A program made the position numbers and the translations under genes. A stretch of DNA of 64,000 nucleotides from an uncultured beta proteobacterium (GTDB lineage Bacteria; Pseudomonadota; Gammaproteobacteria; Burkholderiales; Burkholderiaceae_C), in assembly GCA_903876735.1 (NCBI GenBank), contig CAIRAW010000014.1, positions 161,776-225,775 on the forward strand. Reading direction: 5' to 3'. The notes under the pieces were generated by a model. The model was given only the letters and a program-made list of their open reading frames with translations, was not told where the DNA came from and did no database searches. Shown here piece after piece: positions 47,009-54,247 of the stretch (position 1 is the first letter of the stretch; each line of letters opens with the position of its first letter).

Positions 47009-47481
47009 AGTGTGGACACCTCGGCATCGATGATACGAACCTGGCTGACGAATCCGGTCTCGGGGTCAGTCCAGGAACCCATCTCGAGTTTGCCGGTCAC
47101 TTCGATGCGCCGGGAAAAATTGACCGGGGCGAGCGTTGCCTTGAGGTAGATGACAACGATGTCTGAAGGCCACTGCGCATCCGACGCGCAAAAGGGGCAG
47201 ACCGCCACCGGCTCGCGCGTGAGCACAAAGAACCTGCTCTCTGGCTTGAGCGGTGGCGCGATGAAACCACGCATCCGGACCGACTTGCCCTTGAGCAATT
47301 TGGCCCGCTCCGAGTACTGGGTTCCCAGCACGCCAACCGACTTGTAGAGCGAATCAAAACTGAGCTGCGAATCCAGGCTCATGGTGTCGGCCGATCTCGC
47401 AGCACCCGTCCAAATCAATAAGGGTGAAAGAAAAAAAGTCCGGCGAAGACATCCGCCGGACCCAATACCGATCAAGGACAT
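47005..47481 (-). CDS. Exported protein of unknown function (DUF3299-like), coupled to ABC exporter
   Basis: The frame gives 158 aa with an N-terminal signal-like segment after a twin arginine (RRTFFLSPLLIWTGAARSA), then a small domain with KLLKGKSVRMRGFIAPPLKP, a pair of cysteines in AVCPFCASDAQWP, and LKMGS-like LEMGSWTDPETGFVSQVRI. The pattern of GKxVRIxGF..PL and CxxC resembles DUF3299 proteins. The ATG at 47481 overlaps the phoA stop (TAATG), implying coupling, but an intrinsic terminator lies within codons 7-17. An ATG at 47382 is the alternative start but would lose the signal peptide. It forms an operon with the ABC pair. Confidence 0.7.
   Translation of the reverse strand: MSLIGIGSGGCLRRTFFLSPLLIWTGAARSADTMSLDSQLSFDSLYKSVGVLGTQYSERAKLLKGKSVRMRGFIAPPLKPESRFFVLTREPVAVCPFCASDAQWPSDIVVIYLKATLAPVNFSRRIEVTGKLEMGSWTDPETGFVSQVRIIDAEVSTL
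47431..47461 (-). terminator. Intrinsic terminator after phoA, inside the next reading frame
   Basis: On the minus strand GTCCGGCG (47461-47454) pairs perfectly with CGCCGGAC (47445-47438) around an eight-base loop, and seven T follow at once (47437-47431). This is a textbook terminator 20 bases past the phoA stop, yet it overlaps the signal-peptide codons of the next gene. Confidence 0.9.
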
Positions 47482-49274
47482 TACCGCTTCTTGCTGGCTT
47501 TGACCGCACCCGTTTGCTGCGGCGCCAGCGCCAGGGCGTCGGCCATGATGCGGAACAATTCCGTGTTCTCCATCTGCCCATGCACCTTGTCAGCGCCGGG
47601 ACCGATGGCCGTCAACACCACATCGTCACCGGAGTGAACGCCGCTGTTCGAGCCGCGCGCGCCCTTGTTGGGCAAATTGCCCTCTCGCAGCACAGCGCCC
47701 GGAACAGTCTTGTATTTTTCATTGGCAACCATGACGCCTTCGGCGTTGCGAATGGCCGGCACAAATTCACCGTCCATGAAAGGGCGGAAAGTATCGTAGT
47801 GATCCGGGTAGGCGCCAAAGGTCAGACGCAGGCGGCGCGACACATCCACCTTGTTCGGATAGCCTTCAGCGTCAGGCGCCGGATAGTTGGGAAAACCAGC
47901 TTGATCGTAGGTGCCGACCTTGTTGCGCATATCGGTACCAGGTTCATCGTCGTTGACCGTGCCCACGACACTGACGGCGTGCGAGTGGTCAGCCGTGACA
48001 AGAATCAGCGTGTTGTTGCCATTGGCCTTGGCCCAATCCCTGGCTTGCTTGACAGCGCGGTCCAGCATGATGGTGTCATAGATGGATCGCTCGGAATCGA
48101 GTGAGTGCGAGTACTTGTCGATGCGTGCACTCTCGACCATCAGCACGAAACCCTTCTTGTTGCGTGACAGCACTTTCAGGGCAGCGGCCATTTCTTCCGG
48201 CACATCGGGTTGGTCCGGGAACTTGGACACAGAGCCCTTCTTCAGAAACTTCAGATCAAGCGCGCCATCGACATTGCCGGTGTTGTAGAGACCCAGCATC
48301 TTGGTCGTCTTGACATCGTCAGCGGCAGCGAGCATTTCGGTTTTGGTAATGGCCAGTTTGTAGTCTGCCTGCTTAAAAAGGTCGATGTAGTTGACATCAT
48401 CCGTGCGCTTGGAACCCGGGGTTGATTTCGGCAAAAAGTTGGGTGAGCCGCCACCCATCAGAACATCAATCTTGCTGTCATAAAACATCTTGACAATGTC
48501 ATTGAAGTCCGAGCGACGCCGCGTGTGCGCCACCATGGCGGCCGGTGTGGCATCTTCAATTTCCGAATTGGTGACAGCGCCAACCGCCAGGCCGCGGCGC
48601 TTGGCCAGCGCAGTGATGGTGTCAACTTTCGGATGATCCAGGGTGCTGGCGGCGCGCGAGCAATAGACCCCCAACGCATTGACGCAGGACTTGTGCCCTG
48701 TCGTGTAGGCATGGGCCGCATTGGCCGAATCCGTGATGATGGAGTCAGTTCCCTGGGTTGTCAGCAAGGCCATGTAAGGCATGTCGTCCATTGCCAGTTT
48801 GTCCGTGAACTTGCCACCCTCTATGCTTTTGGACAGGATGCGCGCCGCCGTGCGGTGCCCGATCGACAGACCGTCCCCGATGAACAGGATCACATTCTTT
48901 GCCACCGGCTTCGCCGCTGTGGCATAAACGCGCCAGGTGACACTGGCGGTGCTCTGGCCGTCGCTGGCAACCACCGTGTATTGACCCGGCTTACCGATGC
49001 TGGCGTCGCGCAGCAACAAACTGGAAACTTCCTTCCCGTCTTCCTTGGCAATCAACTCTGCTGACTTGCCCAGGGTCTTACTGTAGTCCTGACCGTTGAT
49101 CGTGACTTTGACTCGCGCCGGATCGACCACAGCACCGAACTCAACCTTGAAGTCAAAGTGCGAACCCGTCAGAATGTCGGCGCGCGTCAGCGGAAAGATG
49201 GTCTGCGCGGCGCAGGTGACGGAAGACGCGGCTGCAAAAATGGCCACAGTCAGGAAAGCTGGCTTGAAACGCAT
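47481..49274 (-). CDS. phoA: Alkaline phosphatase
   Basis: The 597-aa secreted enzyme has a signal peptide (FLTVAIFAAASSVTCAAQ), an N-terminal domain of about 110 residues with an Ig-like appearance, and then the catalytic core: ILFIGDGLSIGHRTAA (metal-binding Asp), TDSANAAHAYTTGHKS with the nucleophile Ser, FVLMVESARIDKYSH, LILVTADHSHAVSV and a C-terminal NSGVHSGDDVVLTAIGPGAD with a metal His. It is longer than E. coli PhoA because of the extra N-terminal domain. It cleaves phosphomonoesters in the periplasm. A PHO box lies about 50 bases upstream. Confidence 0.93.
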   Translation of the reverse strand: MRFKPAFLTVAIFAAASSVTCAAQTIFPLTRADILTGSHFDFKVEFGAVVDPARVKVTINGQDYSKTLGKSAELIAKEDGKEVSSLLLRDASIGKPGQYTVVASDGQSTASVTWRVYATAAKPVAKNVILFIGDGLSIGHRTAARILSKSIEGGKFTDKLAMDDMPYMALLTTQGTDSIITDSANAAHAYTTGHKSCVNALGVYCSRAASTLDHPKVDTITALAKRRGLAVGAVTNSEIEDATPAAMVAHTRRRSDFNDIVKMFYDSKIDVLMGGGSPNFLPKSTPGSKRTDDVNYIDLFKQADYKLAITKTEMLAAADDVKTTKMLGLYNTGNVDGALDLKFLKKGSVSKFPDQPDVPEEMAAALKVLSRNKKGFVLMVESARIDKYSHSLDSERSIYDTIMLDRAVKQARDWAKANGNNTLILVTADHSHAVSVVGTVNDDEPGTDMRNKVGTYDQAGFPNYPAPDAEGYPNKVDVSRRLRLTFGAYPDHYDTFRPFMDGEFVPAIRNAEGVMVANEKYKTVPGAVLREGNLPNKGARGSNSGVHSGDDVVLTAIGPGADKVHGQMENTELFRIMADALALAPQQTGAVKASKKR

Positions 49275-49304
49275 GGGGAGTTCCGTAGTTGATACAAGTG
49301 ATTC

Positions 49305-49337
49305 AGTCTAGGCAGTCCCTGTGAACCTATTGTGACA
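49305..49337 (-). promoter_or_regulatory. PHO box and -10 element of phoA
   Basis: On the minus strand half-sites TGTCAC (49337-49332 region) and GTTCAC (49326-49321) are 11 bp apart. The -10 TAGACT (49310-49305) follows after exactly 10 bp. Confidence 0.8.
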
Positions 49338-49360
49338 ATTTGAAGGCAATTCATGCGCCT

Positions 49361-49384
49361 CACCCGAGCGGGATTTGAACCCAC
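49361..49384 (-). other. tRNA T-arm-like fragment
   Basis: The minus strand reads GTGGGTTCAAATCCCGC (49384-49368), a five-base-pair stem with a standard TTCAAAT T-loop, followed by TCGGGTG like an acceptor 3' strand. No matching 5' acceptor strand, anticodon arm or CCA is present, so this is not a functional tRNA. It may be a remnant left by integration or deletion next to phoA. Confidence 0.45.
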
Positions 49385-49498
49385 CCCCCCGCTTCGTTGT
49401 CACTCTTTCGACATGTTGTCGCGCCACAATGCCCACATCCATACCGGTCCACAGTGTCACGGTGTCTTCTTCTCAGCAACCATCCAAAGCAGATCCCA

Positions 49499-50812
49499 AT
49501 GAGTACAGATATTTCCCGCAGACTCTTTATCAACAGTTCCGCCAGCATGGTGGTCGCGGCAAGCACGGGCGCCACGCTCGCTGCTGCCAGCCCGGGCGCA
49601 AGCGCACAAACCGTGCTCACCGCAGTTGGCAAGATCAGCCCGACGGACGAAGCGTTCTGGAGCAAAGTTGCGGATCAGTACCTGGTTTCGCCCGACATCC
49701 TCAACCTGGAAAATGGCTACTACGGCATGATGACGAAATCCGTGATGGCCGAGTACCAGCGAAATATTGAACTGCTCAACCTGCACAGTTCCTACTACCT
49801 TCGCCGCACTTACGACGACAGTGGCCTGGCAGCCGTGCGCGCCCAGATCGCAGCAGTGGCTGGCGTTTTGCCGGAAGAAATTGCCATCACCCGCGGCGCG
49901 ACCGAAGCTTTGCAGAACCTGATCACCAACTACAAGCCACTAAAACCCGGTGATGTGGCGATGTATGCAGACCTTGATTACGACAGCACGCAATACGCGA
50001 TGACCTACCTCAAGGAACGTCGTGGCGCCAACGTGGTCAGCATCAACATGCCGGAGCCGGTGAGCCGCCAGGGCGTGCTCGATGCCTACGCGGCGGCGTT
50101 TGCGGCAAATCCGAAGACCCGACTGCTGTTGCTGACCCACATCAGCCATCGCACGGGCTTTGTGATGCCGATCGCTGAAATCTCGGCCATGGCCAAGGCC
50201 AAAAATATTGATGTGATCGTGGACGCCGCGCATTCCTGGGGTCAAATTGATTTCAGCATCCCTGATCTGAACGTCGATTTTGCCGGCTTCAACCTGCACA
50301 AGTGGATGGGCGCGCCGCTGGGCGTGGGCTTCCTCTACATCCGCAAGGAGCGCCTTGCCGACATCGACCGGGCCTTTAACGACGGCGACTGGGACGCCAG
50401 TGACATCCGCTCCCGCGTGCACAGCGGCACCACCAACTCGGCCAACGTGATGACCGTGCCGGCTGCACTGGCAGCGCACACCAGTCTGGGCGCGGCGAAC
50501 AAGCAGGCCCGTTTGCGTTACCTGCGCGACCGCTGGGTCTCACAAGTCCGCAACATCAAAGGCATCGATATCCTGGCGCCGGATGCACCCGGTAGCTACG
50601 GAGCCATCACCTCGTTCCGCATGACCGGCAAGGTCTCCAAGGCCGACAACCTGGCGGTTGCCAGCGAACTGCGCGAAAAGTACAAGATCTTCACGGTACG
50701 CCGCGGTGGTGTTGCTGCGGGCAATTGTGTTCGGGTCAGCACGGCGCTCTTTAACAAGCCGGCCGATCTTGACCGGTTGGCACAGGCACTGAAAAGCATG
50801 GCTGGTGCCTGA
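49499..50812 (+). CDS. Tat-exported class V aminotransferase (isopenicillin N epimerase-like)
   Basis: The 437-aa PLP-fold enzyme has a Tat signal peptide (SRRLFINSSASMVVAASTGA, with SRRLF). Class V features are ENGYYGMM, ITRGATEALQNLI (cofactor phosphate loop), VDAAHSWGQIDFSI (PLP ring Asp and His) and FNLHKWMGAPLGVGFLY with the Schiff-base Lys, and a C-terminal VRVSTALFN. It resembles isopenicillin N epimerases and cysteine desulfurase-like enzymes. Tat export fits a protein folded around PLP in the cytosol. The ATG at 49499 begins at the signal; a longer frame opens at 49397. Substrate unknown. Confidence 0.85.
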   Translation: MSTDISRRLFINSSASMVVAASTGATLAAASPGASAQTVLTAVGKISPTDEAFWSKVADQYLVSPDILNLENGYYGMMTKSVMAEYQRNIELLNLHSSYYLRRTYDDSGLAAVRAQIAAVAGVLPEEIAITRGATEALQNLITNYKPLKPGDVAMYADLDYDSTQYAMTYLKERRGANVVSINMPEPVSRQGVLDAYAAAFAANPKTRLLLLTHISHRTGFVMPIAEISAMAKAKNIDVIVDAAHSWGQIDFSIPDLNVDFAGFNLHKWMGAPLGVGFLYIRKERLADIDRAFNDGDWDASDIRSRVHSGTTNSANVMTVPAALAAHTSLGAANKQARLRYLRDRWVSQVRNIKGIDILAPDAPGSYGAITSFRMTGKVSKADNLAVASELREKYKIFTVRRGGVAAGNCVRVSTALFNKPADLDRLAQALKSMAGA

Positions 50813-50819
50813 CGCAGGC

Positions 50820-51416
50820 ATGTCCGAAGCGTGGCGTCAGCTCAGTTCGATCAGAACGCTGACAGTCTCACTGCTGTGTCTCCTGCTCAGTTTCAAGGTG
50901 GCTTGCGCCACGCTTGAGGGGCAGCCGTTCAGCGATGTCATCCAACTCGCCAACCAGGAATTGCGGCTCAACGGCCTGGGTGTGCGGAAAATCCTGTTCA
51001 TCAAAGTCTACATCGCTGGCCTCTACCTCAATGACCTTGCGGCGACACCGCACGAAGTGGCCGCCATGCCCGGACCCAAGCGCCTGCAACTGCGCATGCT
51101 GCGCAGTGCCGGGGCCGATGACTTCAGCGACGCGCTGGTGAGCGGCATACGCGATAACGTCAATGCTGCCGAGAAAATTCGGCTCGCCGAGCGCCTCCAG
51201 CAGTTGGACCTGACGATCAAAAGCATAGGCGCCACTGCAAAAGGCGACACCATTACGCTGGACTACATCCCTGAACTGGGTACCCGACTCGCCGTCAATG
51301 GGGTCAACCATGGCAAAGCGCTAACCGGCGCCGACTTTTATGAGGCGGTGCTGGCCTTGTTTATCGGAAACAAGCCCGTGGACTCACGGCTCAAGCGCGG
51401 ACTGCTAGGCCTGTGA
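50820..51416 (+). CDS. Exported chalcone isomerase-like protein
   Basis: A protein of about 198 aa with a signal peptide (LTVSLLCLLLSFKVACAT) and a chalcone-isomerase-like domain: LEGQPFSDVIQLANQELRLN, then GVRKILFIKVYIAGLYL and the late DFYEAVLALFIGNKPVD. Bacterial members are periplasmic and of unknown activity. A GTG at 50805 would overlap the aminotransferase stop; the ATG at 50820 is more conventional, and neither has a clear ribosome site. It is probably co-transcribed with the aminotransferase. Confidence 0.8.
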   Translation: MSEAWRQLSSIRTLTVSLLCLLLSFKVACATLEGQPFSDVIQLANQELRLNGLGVRKILFIKVYIAGLYLNDLAATPHEVAAMPGPKRLQLRMLRSAGADDFSDALVSGIRDNVNAAEKIRLAERLQQLDLTIKSIGATAKGDTITLDYIPELGTRLAVNGVNHGKALTGADFYEAVLALFIGNKPVDSRLKRGLLGL

Positions 51417-51515
51417 TTGAAGCCGGCGTTTGCGTTAGGTCAAAGGACCGCATTCTTTGGGTGCAAGAAAGCAGCAAGTCATGGTTAATACTAGGGCCCC
51501 AATAAGGATAGTCCT

Positions 51516-51728
51516 ATGTCAAGGCATTTGAACAACTTGCAAAGACTCTGGTCCAAGCTGCAACGTCGTTATGGCAACGACGATGCTTTGGTATTGGAAG
51601 TAAAACGTGAAATTGATGCACTCGAAGCCGGCGCAAATATCAGGACCAGCACCTCGCGCGACAAGTTCCCATGCGGCGCACAAACATTGACCATGCACAA
51701 GACCAACGAGCGTCTGGCGGTTCAATAA
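51516..51728 (+). CDS. Small basic protein of unknown function
   Basis: The 70-aa frame begins MSRHLNNLQRLWSKLQRRYG and is helical and basic at first, then polar. TAAGGAT lies eight bases before the ATG, and the stop is seven bases before the CYTH-CHAD gene, so it is likely the first gene of that transcript. No family is recognised. Confidence 0.55.
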   Translation: MSRHLNNLQRLWSKLQRRYGNDDALVLEVKREIDALEAGANIRTSTSRDKFPCGAQTLTMHKTNERLAVQ

Positions 51729-51735
51729 TCAATGA

Positions 51736-53229
51736 ATGACCAAAGCATCCGCCAACACCGGTTCGCAAGAGACTGAGCTCAAGCTCGCCCTGCCGAGCAT
51801 CGATCCGTCCATACTGTTGCAGCGACTTCGGCGCGTTGCGGTATTGGCCAGACGCACGAGCACCCGCCTGCAGTTGAACAACGTCTATTTCGACACCCCT
51901 GATCTGGTCTTGCGCCGGCAGCGCGTCGCGCTGCGAATCCGATGCGTGGGCGATGAAGCAAACCCGCAGTGGCTGCAGACGCTCAAGACCGCTGGCCGCA
52001 CCGACTCGGCATTGAGCCAGCGCGGCGAATGGGAGACGCCGTTGCCGGGAGCCAAACTGTCCTTGAAAGCGCTGAAAAAAACGCCGTGGCCTGACATCGA
52101 CGCCAACGGCGAGGTTTTTCGCGCGCTGACCCCCGTCTTTGAAACCAATTTCGAGCGCACCCTCTGGCTGGTCAGGCGACGCGACGGCAGCGTGGTGGAA
52201 GTCGCGCTCGATCTCGGCCAGATTCTGGCTGGCGGGCGCACTGCCCCGATTTGTGAACTGGAACTCGAACTCAAAGCCGGGCAGCCGCAGGCCTTATTCG
52301 ATATTGCCCGGCAGATTGCCGAAAGCATTGCGCTGATTCCCGCTGCGATCAGCAAGGCAGAGCGTGGCTACGCGCTGGCACAAGGCTCTCTGGCCACAGC
52401 GCTACGCGCCGCACCCCAGGCTTTGTCACCCAAACTGAGCGTGGCGATGACGGCGCAACGCGTGCTGAGTGAAATGTTTTCCCAGTTCACCGGCAACCTG
52501 AACACGCTGCTGGTTTCGGACGATCCTGAAGTCGTGCACCAGGCACGCGTTGGCTGGCGTCGATTCAAGAGCGCGCGCAGACTTTTTGCGCCGGTGCTGG
52601 TGCGCGAGTCGGCCCCCGACTGGCAAGCGCTGCATGCGCTGCTGATCTGCCTGGGCAAACTGCGCGATCTCGACGTCGCCCGCACCCAAACTTTGCCGCC
52701 TCTCGCCGATGTTTATGTGGCCACCGATCCCCGTCGCGCCGAAGTTTGGCAACAAATGATGCTGAGCCTGGCGCAGGCCGTCCATCTGCAGCGCAAGGCG
52801 GTTCGCTACGCATTGCAGGACCCCGCTGTCGGCACCTGCCTGTTGGCAACAACGCAATGGCTGGGTGATTTGACCGCGACTGGCGCGGACGCAAGATCCG
52901 GGTCCGATGCATCACTGCAGCGATGGACGCAAGAACGAGTGCTGCGGCTGCACCAGAAGGTGCAAATGGCGCAAAACAATGGGGGAACCCCGGAACAACT
53001 GCATCGTGTCCGGATTCTCGCCAAACGAATGCGCTACAACCTGGAATCCCTGGAAGATCTGTTGCCCCGCAAACGAGCGCAACGCTGGCGCGCGCAAGCG
53101 ATCCAACTGCAGACCAGTCTGGGCGATACACGTGACGCGATACAAGCGATCTCCCTGCTGATCGAACTCGGCACAGACCGTGGGCTGACGGAATTCCTGC
53201 GCGGCCACGCAATCGGACAAAAAACATAG
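51736..53229 (+). CDS. CYTH-CHAD domain inorganic triphosphatase
   Basis: The 497-aa protein has an N-terminal CYTH domain starting ETELKLALP with the ExExK motif (E12, E14, K16), then VYFDTPDLVLRRQRVALRIR and strands with alternating Arg/Lys and Glu (ICELELELK) lining the tunnel. The CHAD domain runs from about residue 240, with His in VVHQARVGWRRFKSA and LHRVRILAKRMRYNLE. CYTH enzymes of this type split inorganic tripolyphosphate; CHAD domains bind polyphosphate. This suits the surrounding phosphorus genes (ppk2, ppx, pst). Confidence 0.92.
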   Translation: MTKASANTGSQETELKLALPSIDPSILLQRLRRVAVLARRTSTRLQLNNVYFDTPDLVLRRQRVALRIRCVGDEANPQWLQTLKTAGRTDSALSQRGEWETPLPGAKLSLKALKKTPWPDIDANGEVFRALTPVFETNFERTLWLVRRRDGSVVEVALDLGQILAGGRTAPICELELELKAGQPQALFDIARQIAESIALIPAAISKAERGYALAQGSLATALRAAPQALSPKLSVAMTAQRVLSEMFSQFTGNLNTLLVSDDPEVVHQARVGWRRFKSARRLFAPVLVRESAPDWQALHALLICLGKLRDLDVARTQTLPPLADVYVATDPRRAEVWQQMMLSLAQAVHLQRKAVRYALQDPAVGTCLLATTQWLGDLTATGADARSGSDASLQRWTQERVLRLHQKVQMAQNNGGTPEQLHRVRILAKRMRYNLESLEDLLPRKRAQRWRAQAIQLQTSLGDTRDAIQAISLLIELGTDRGLTEFLRGHAIGQKT

Positions 53230-53313
53230 CGTAGTTCGTGTCACGGTGATGACTTGACTCAAACACCACACGGTCAATGTGGTTGTCAGATTGTCATCTT
53301 TCCCCTCTAGATT

Positions 53314-53470
53314 AGAGCTGTTGGTGCCGGAGCGAGTACATCTCCGGCGAGTAGGGCATCAGTGTATTTAACGTAATGCTACCAACGCCAAATTCAATGC
53401 AGCTCTACGTCAGTCAAAGGGAACAGCGGTGCAAATCCGGAATGCTCAAGCCAGTCCAGCCATGGAGCAC
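53314..53470 (+). ncRNA. Structured 5' leader of tonB, cobalamin-riboswitch-like
   Basis: AGAGCTG (53314-53320) pairs with CAGCTCT (53400-53406), enclosing TTGGT/ACCAA (53321-53325/53381-53385), the hairpin GCCGGAG/CTCCGGC (53326-53332/53342-53348) and GGCAT/ATGCT (53355-53359/53376-53380). Next comes AAAGGGAAC..GGTGCAAATCC (53416-53438), close to the conserved core of cobalamin riboswitches, and then TGCTC/GAGCA (53443-53447/53465-53469), which would cover a GGAG just before the tonB start. The usual CCCGCAACTGT segment is absent. A -10-like TAGATT at 53308-53313 lies 10 bp after TGTCAT, a possible single PHO half-site. Ligand unknown. Confidence 0.45.
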
Positions 53471-53478
53471 GTCTCCAA

Positions 53479-54192
53479 TTGAGCTCACTCGCTTTGAACC
53501 TTCGCTACCAGCCGCGAGAGCCCTCGCGCCAGCTGAAGGGATTGCTGATCGTGATCGCCTTGCACGCTGCGCTGGGTTACGCGCTGGCTTCGGGTATGGC
53601 GCGCAAAGGCTTGAACCTCATCAAAAAGCCGCTGCAAGCGGTGATCATTCAGGAAGTCCTTCTTCCGCCGCCACCACTGCCGCCGGCCAAGCTCGTCAAG
53701 ACCGCTGAACCCCAGACACCCAGAGTCGACAGCGCGCCGCCGATCCAGCGTCCCGACGTTCTTCCGGTACCCAGCGTCAGCCCGGTGGAATTGCCACCGA
53801 GCGAAGTCCAAACGCCACAGAAGCCAACACCGCCAGCCGTTGCCGCCGCGCCAGCGGCAGCTGATCATGGGAAGGCACAAGTCGCCTCAATGGAGACCGA
53901 ATACGCCAGCCGGGTGCGGGCCATGCTCAACTCAATCAAGCGTTACCCGACCGGTCGTGCTGCCAGCCAACAGCGTCCGCAAGGCAAGGTCAAAGTGTGG
54001 TTCGCCCTGGCCCGGGGCGGCAGCCTGCTTGACGCCGGAATCCTTGAATCATCCAACTCCAACCTGCTTGACGATGCGGCGCTGGCCACCGTGCGCCGCG
54101 GCGTCTACCCCGCATTTCCAGCCAACACATGGGATGGCCAGGATCGCCACAAGTTTGTAGCAGAGATCGAATTCAGTCCGCCCAGTGCCTGA
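53479..54192 (+). CDS. TonB-family energy transducer
   Basis: The 237-aa protein has one N-terminal membrane helix (LLIVIALHAALGYALASG) after a short basic cytosolic tail, a Pro-rich spacer (PPPPLPPAKLVK, PVELPPSEVQTPQKPTPP) to cross the periplasm, and a C-terminal TonB domain (IKRYPTGRAASQQRPQGKVKV, LDDAALATVRRGVYPAFP). It should energise the receptor encoded next. The TTG start is weak, with GGAG about 11 bases upstream held in a possible hairpin. exbB and exbD are not in the window. Confidence 0.85.
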   Translation: MSSLALNLRYQPREPSRQLKGLLIVIALHAALGYALASGMARKGLNLIKKPLQAVIIQEVLLPPPPLPPAKLVKTAEPQTPRVDSAPPIQRPDVLPVPSVSPVELPPSEVQTPQKPTPPAVAAAPAAADHGKAQVASMETEYASRVRAMLNSIKRYPTGRAASQQRPQGKVKVWFALARGGSLLDAGILESSNSNLLDDAALATVRRGVYPAFPANTWDGQDRHKFVAEIEFSPPSA

Positions 54193-54247
54193 GTTGACGT
54201 CAACAAGCAATTTTCCATTTTTCACATTTTCACAACCCTTTCACGAA

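Noticed and set aside
49361..49384. A functional tRNA
   Set aside because: Only a T-arm and part of an acceptor strand are present; no anticodon arm or matching 5' acceptor strand was found nearby.
49360..49665. Frame on the minus strand over the tRNA-like fragment
   Set aside because: It is mostly antisense to the aminotransferase signal peptide, and its ending GGWVQIPLG is simply the translation of a T-arm sequence.
53284..53297. Full PHO box before tonB
   Set aside because: TGTCA copies here are 8 bp apart rather than 11; only one half-site plus a -10 fits the geometry of the other sites, so it is left as a weak possibility.
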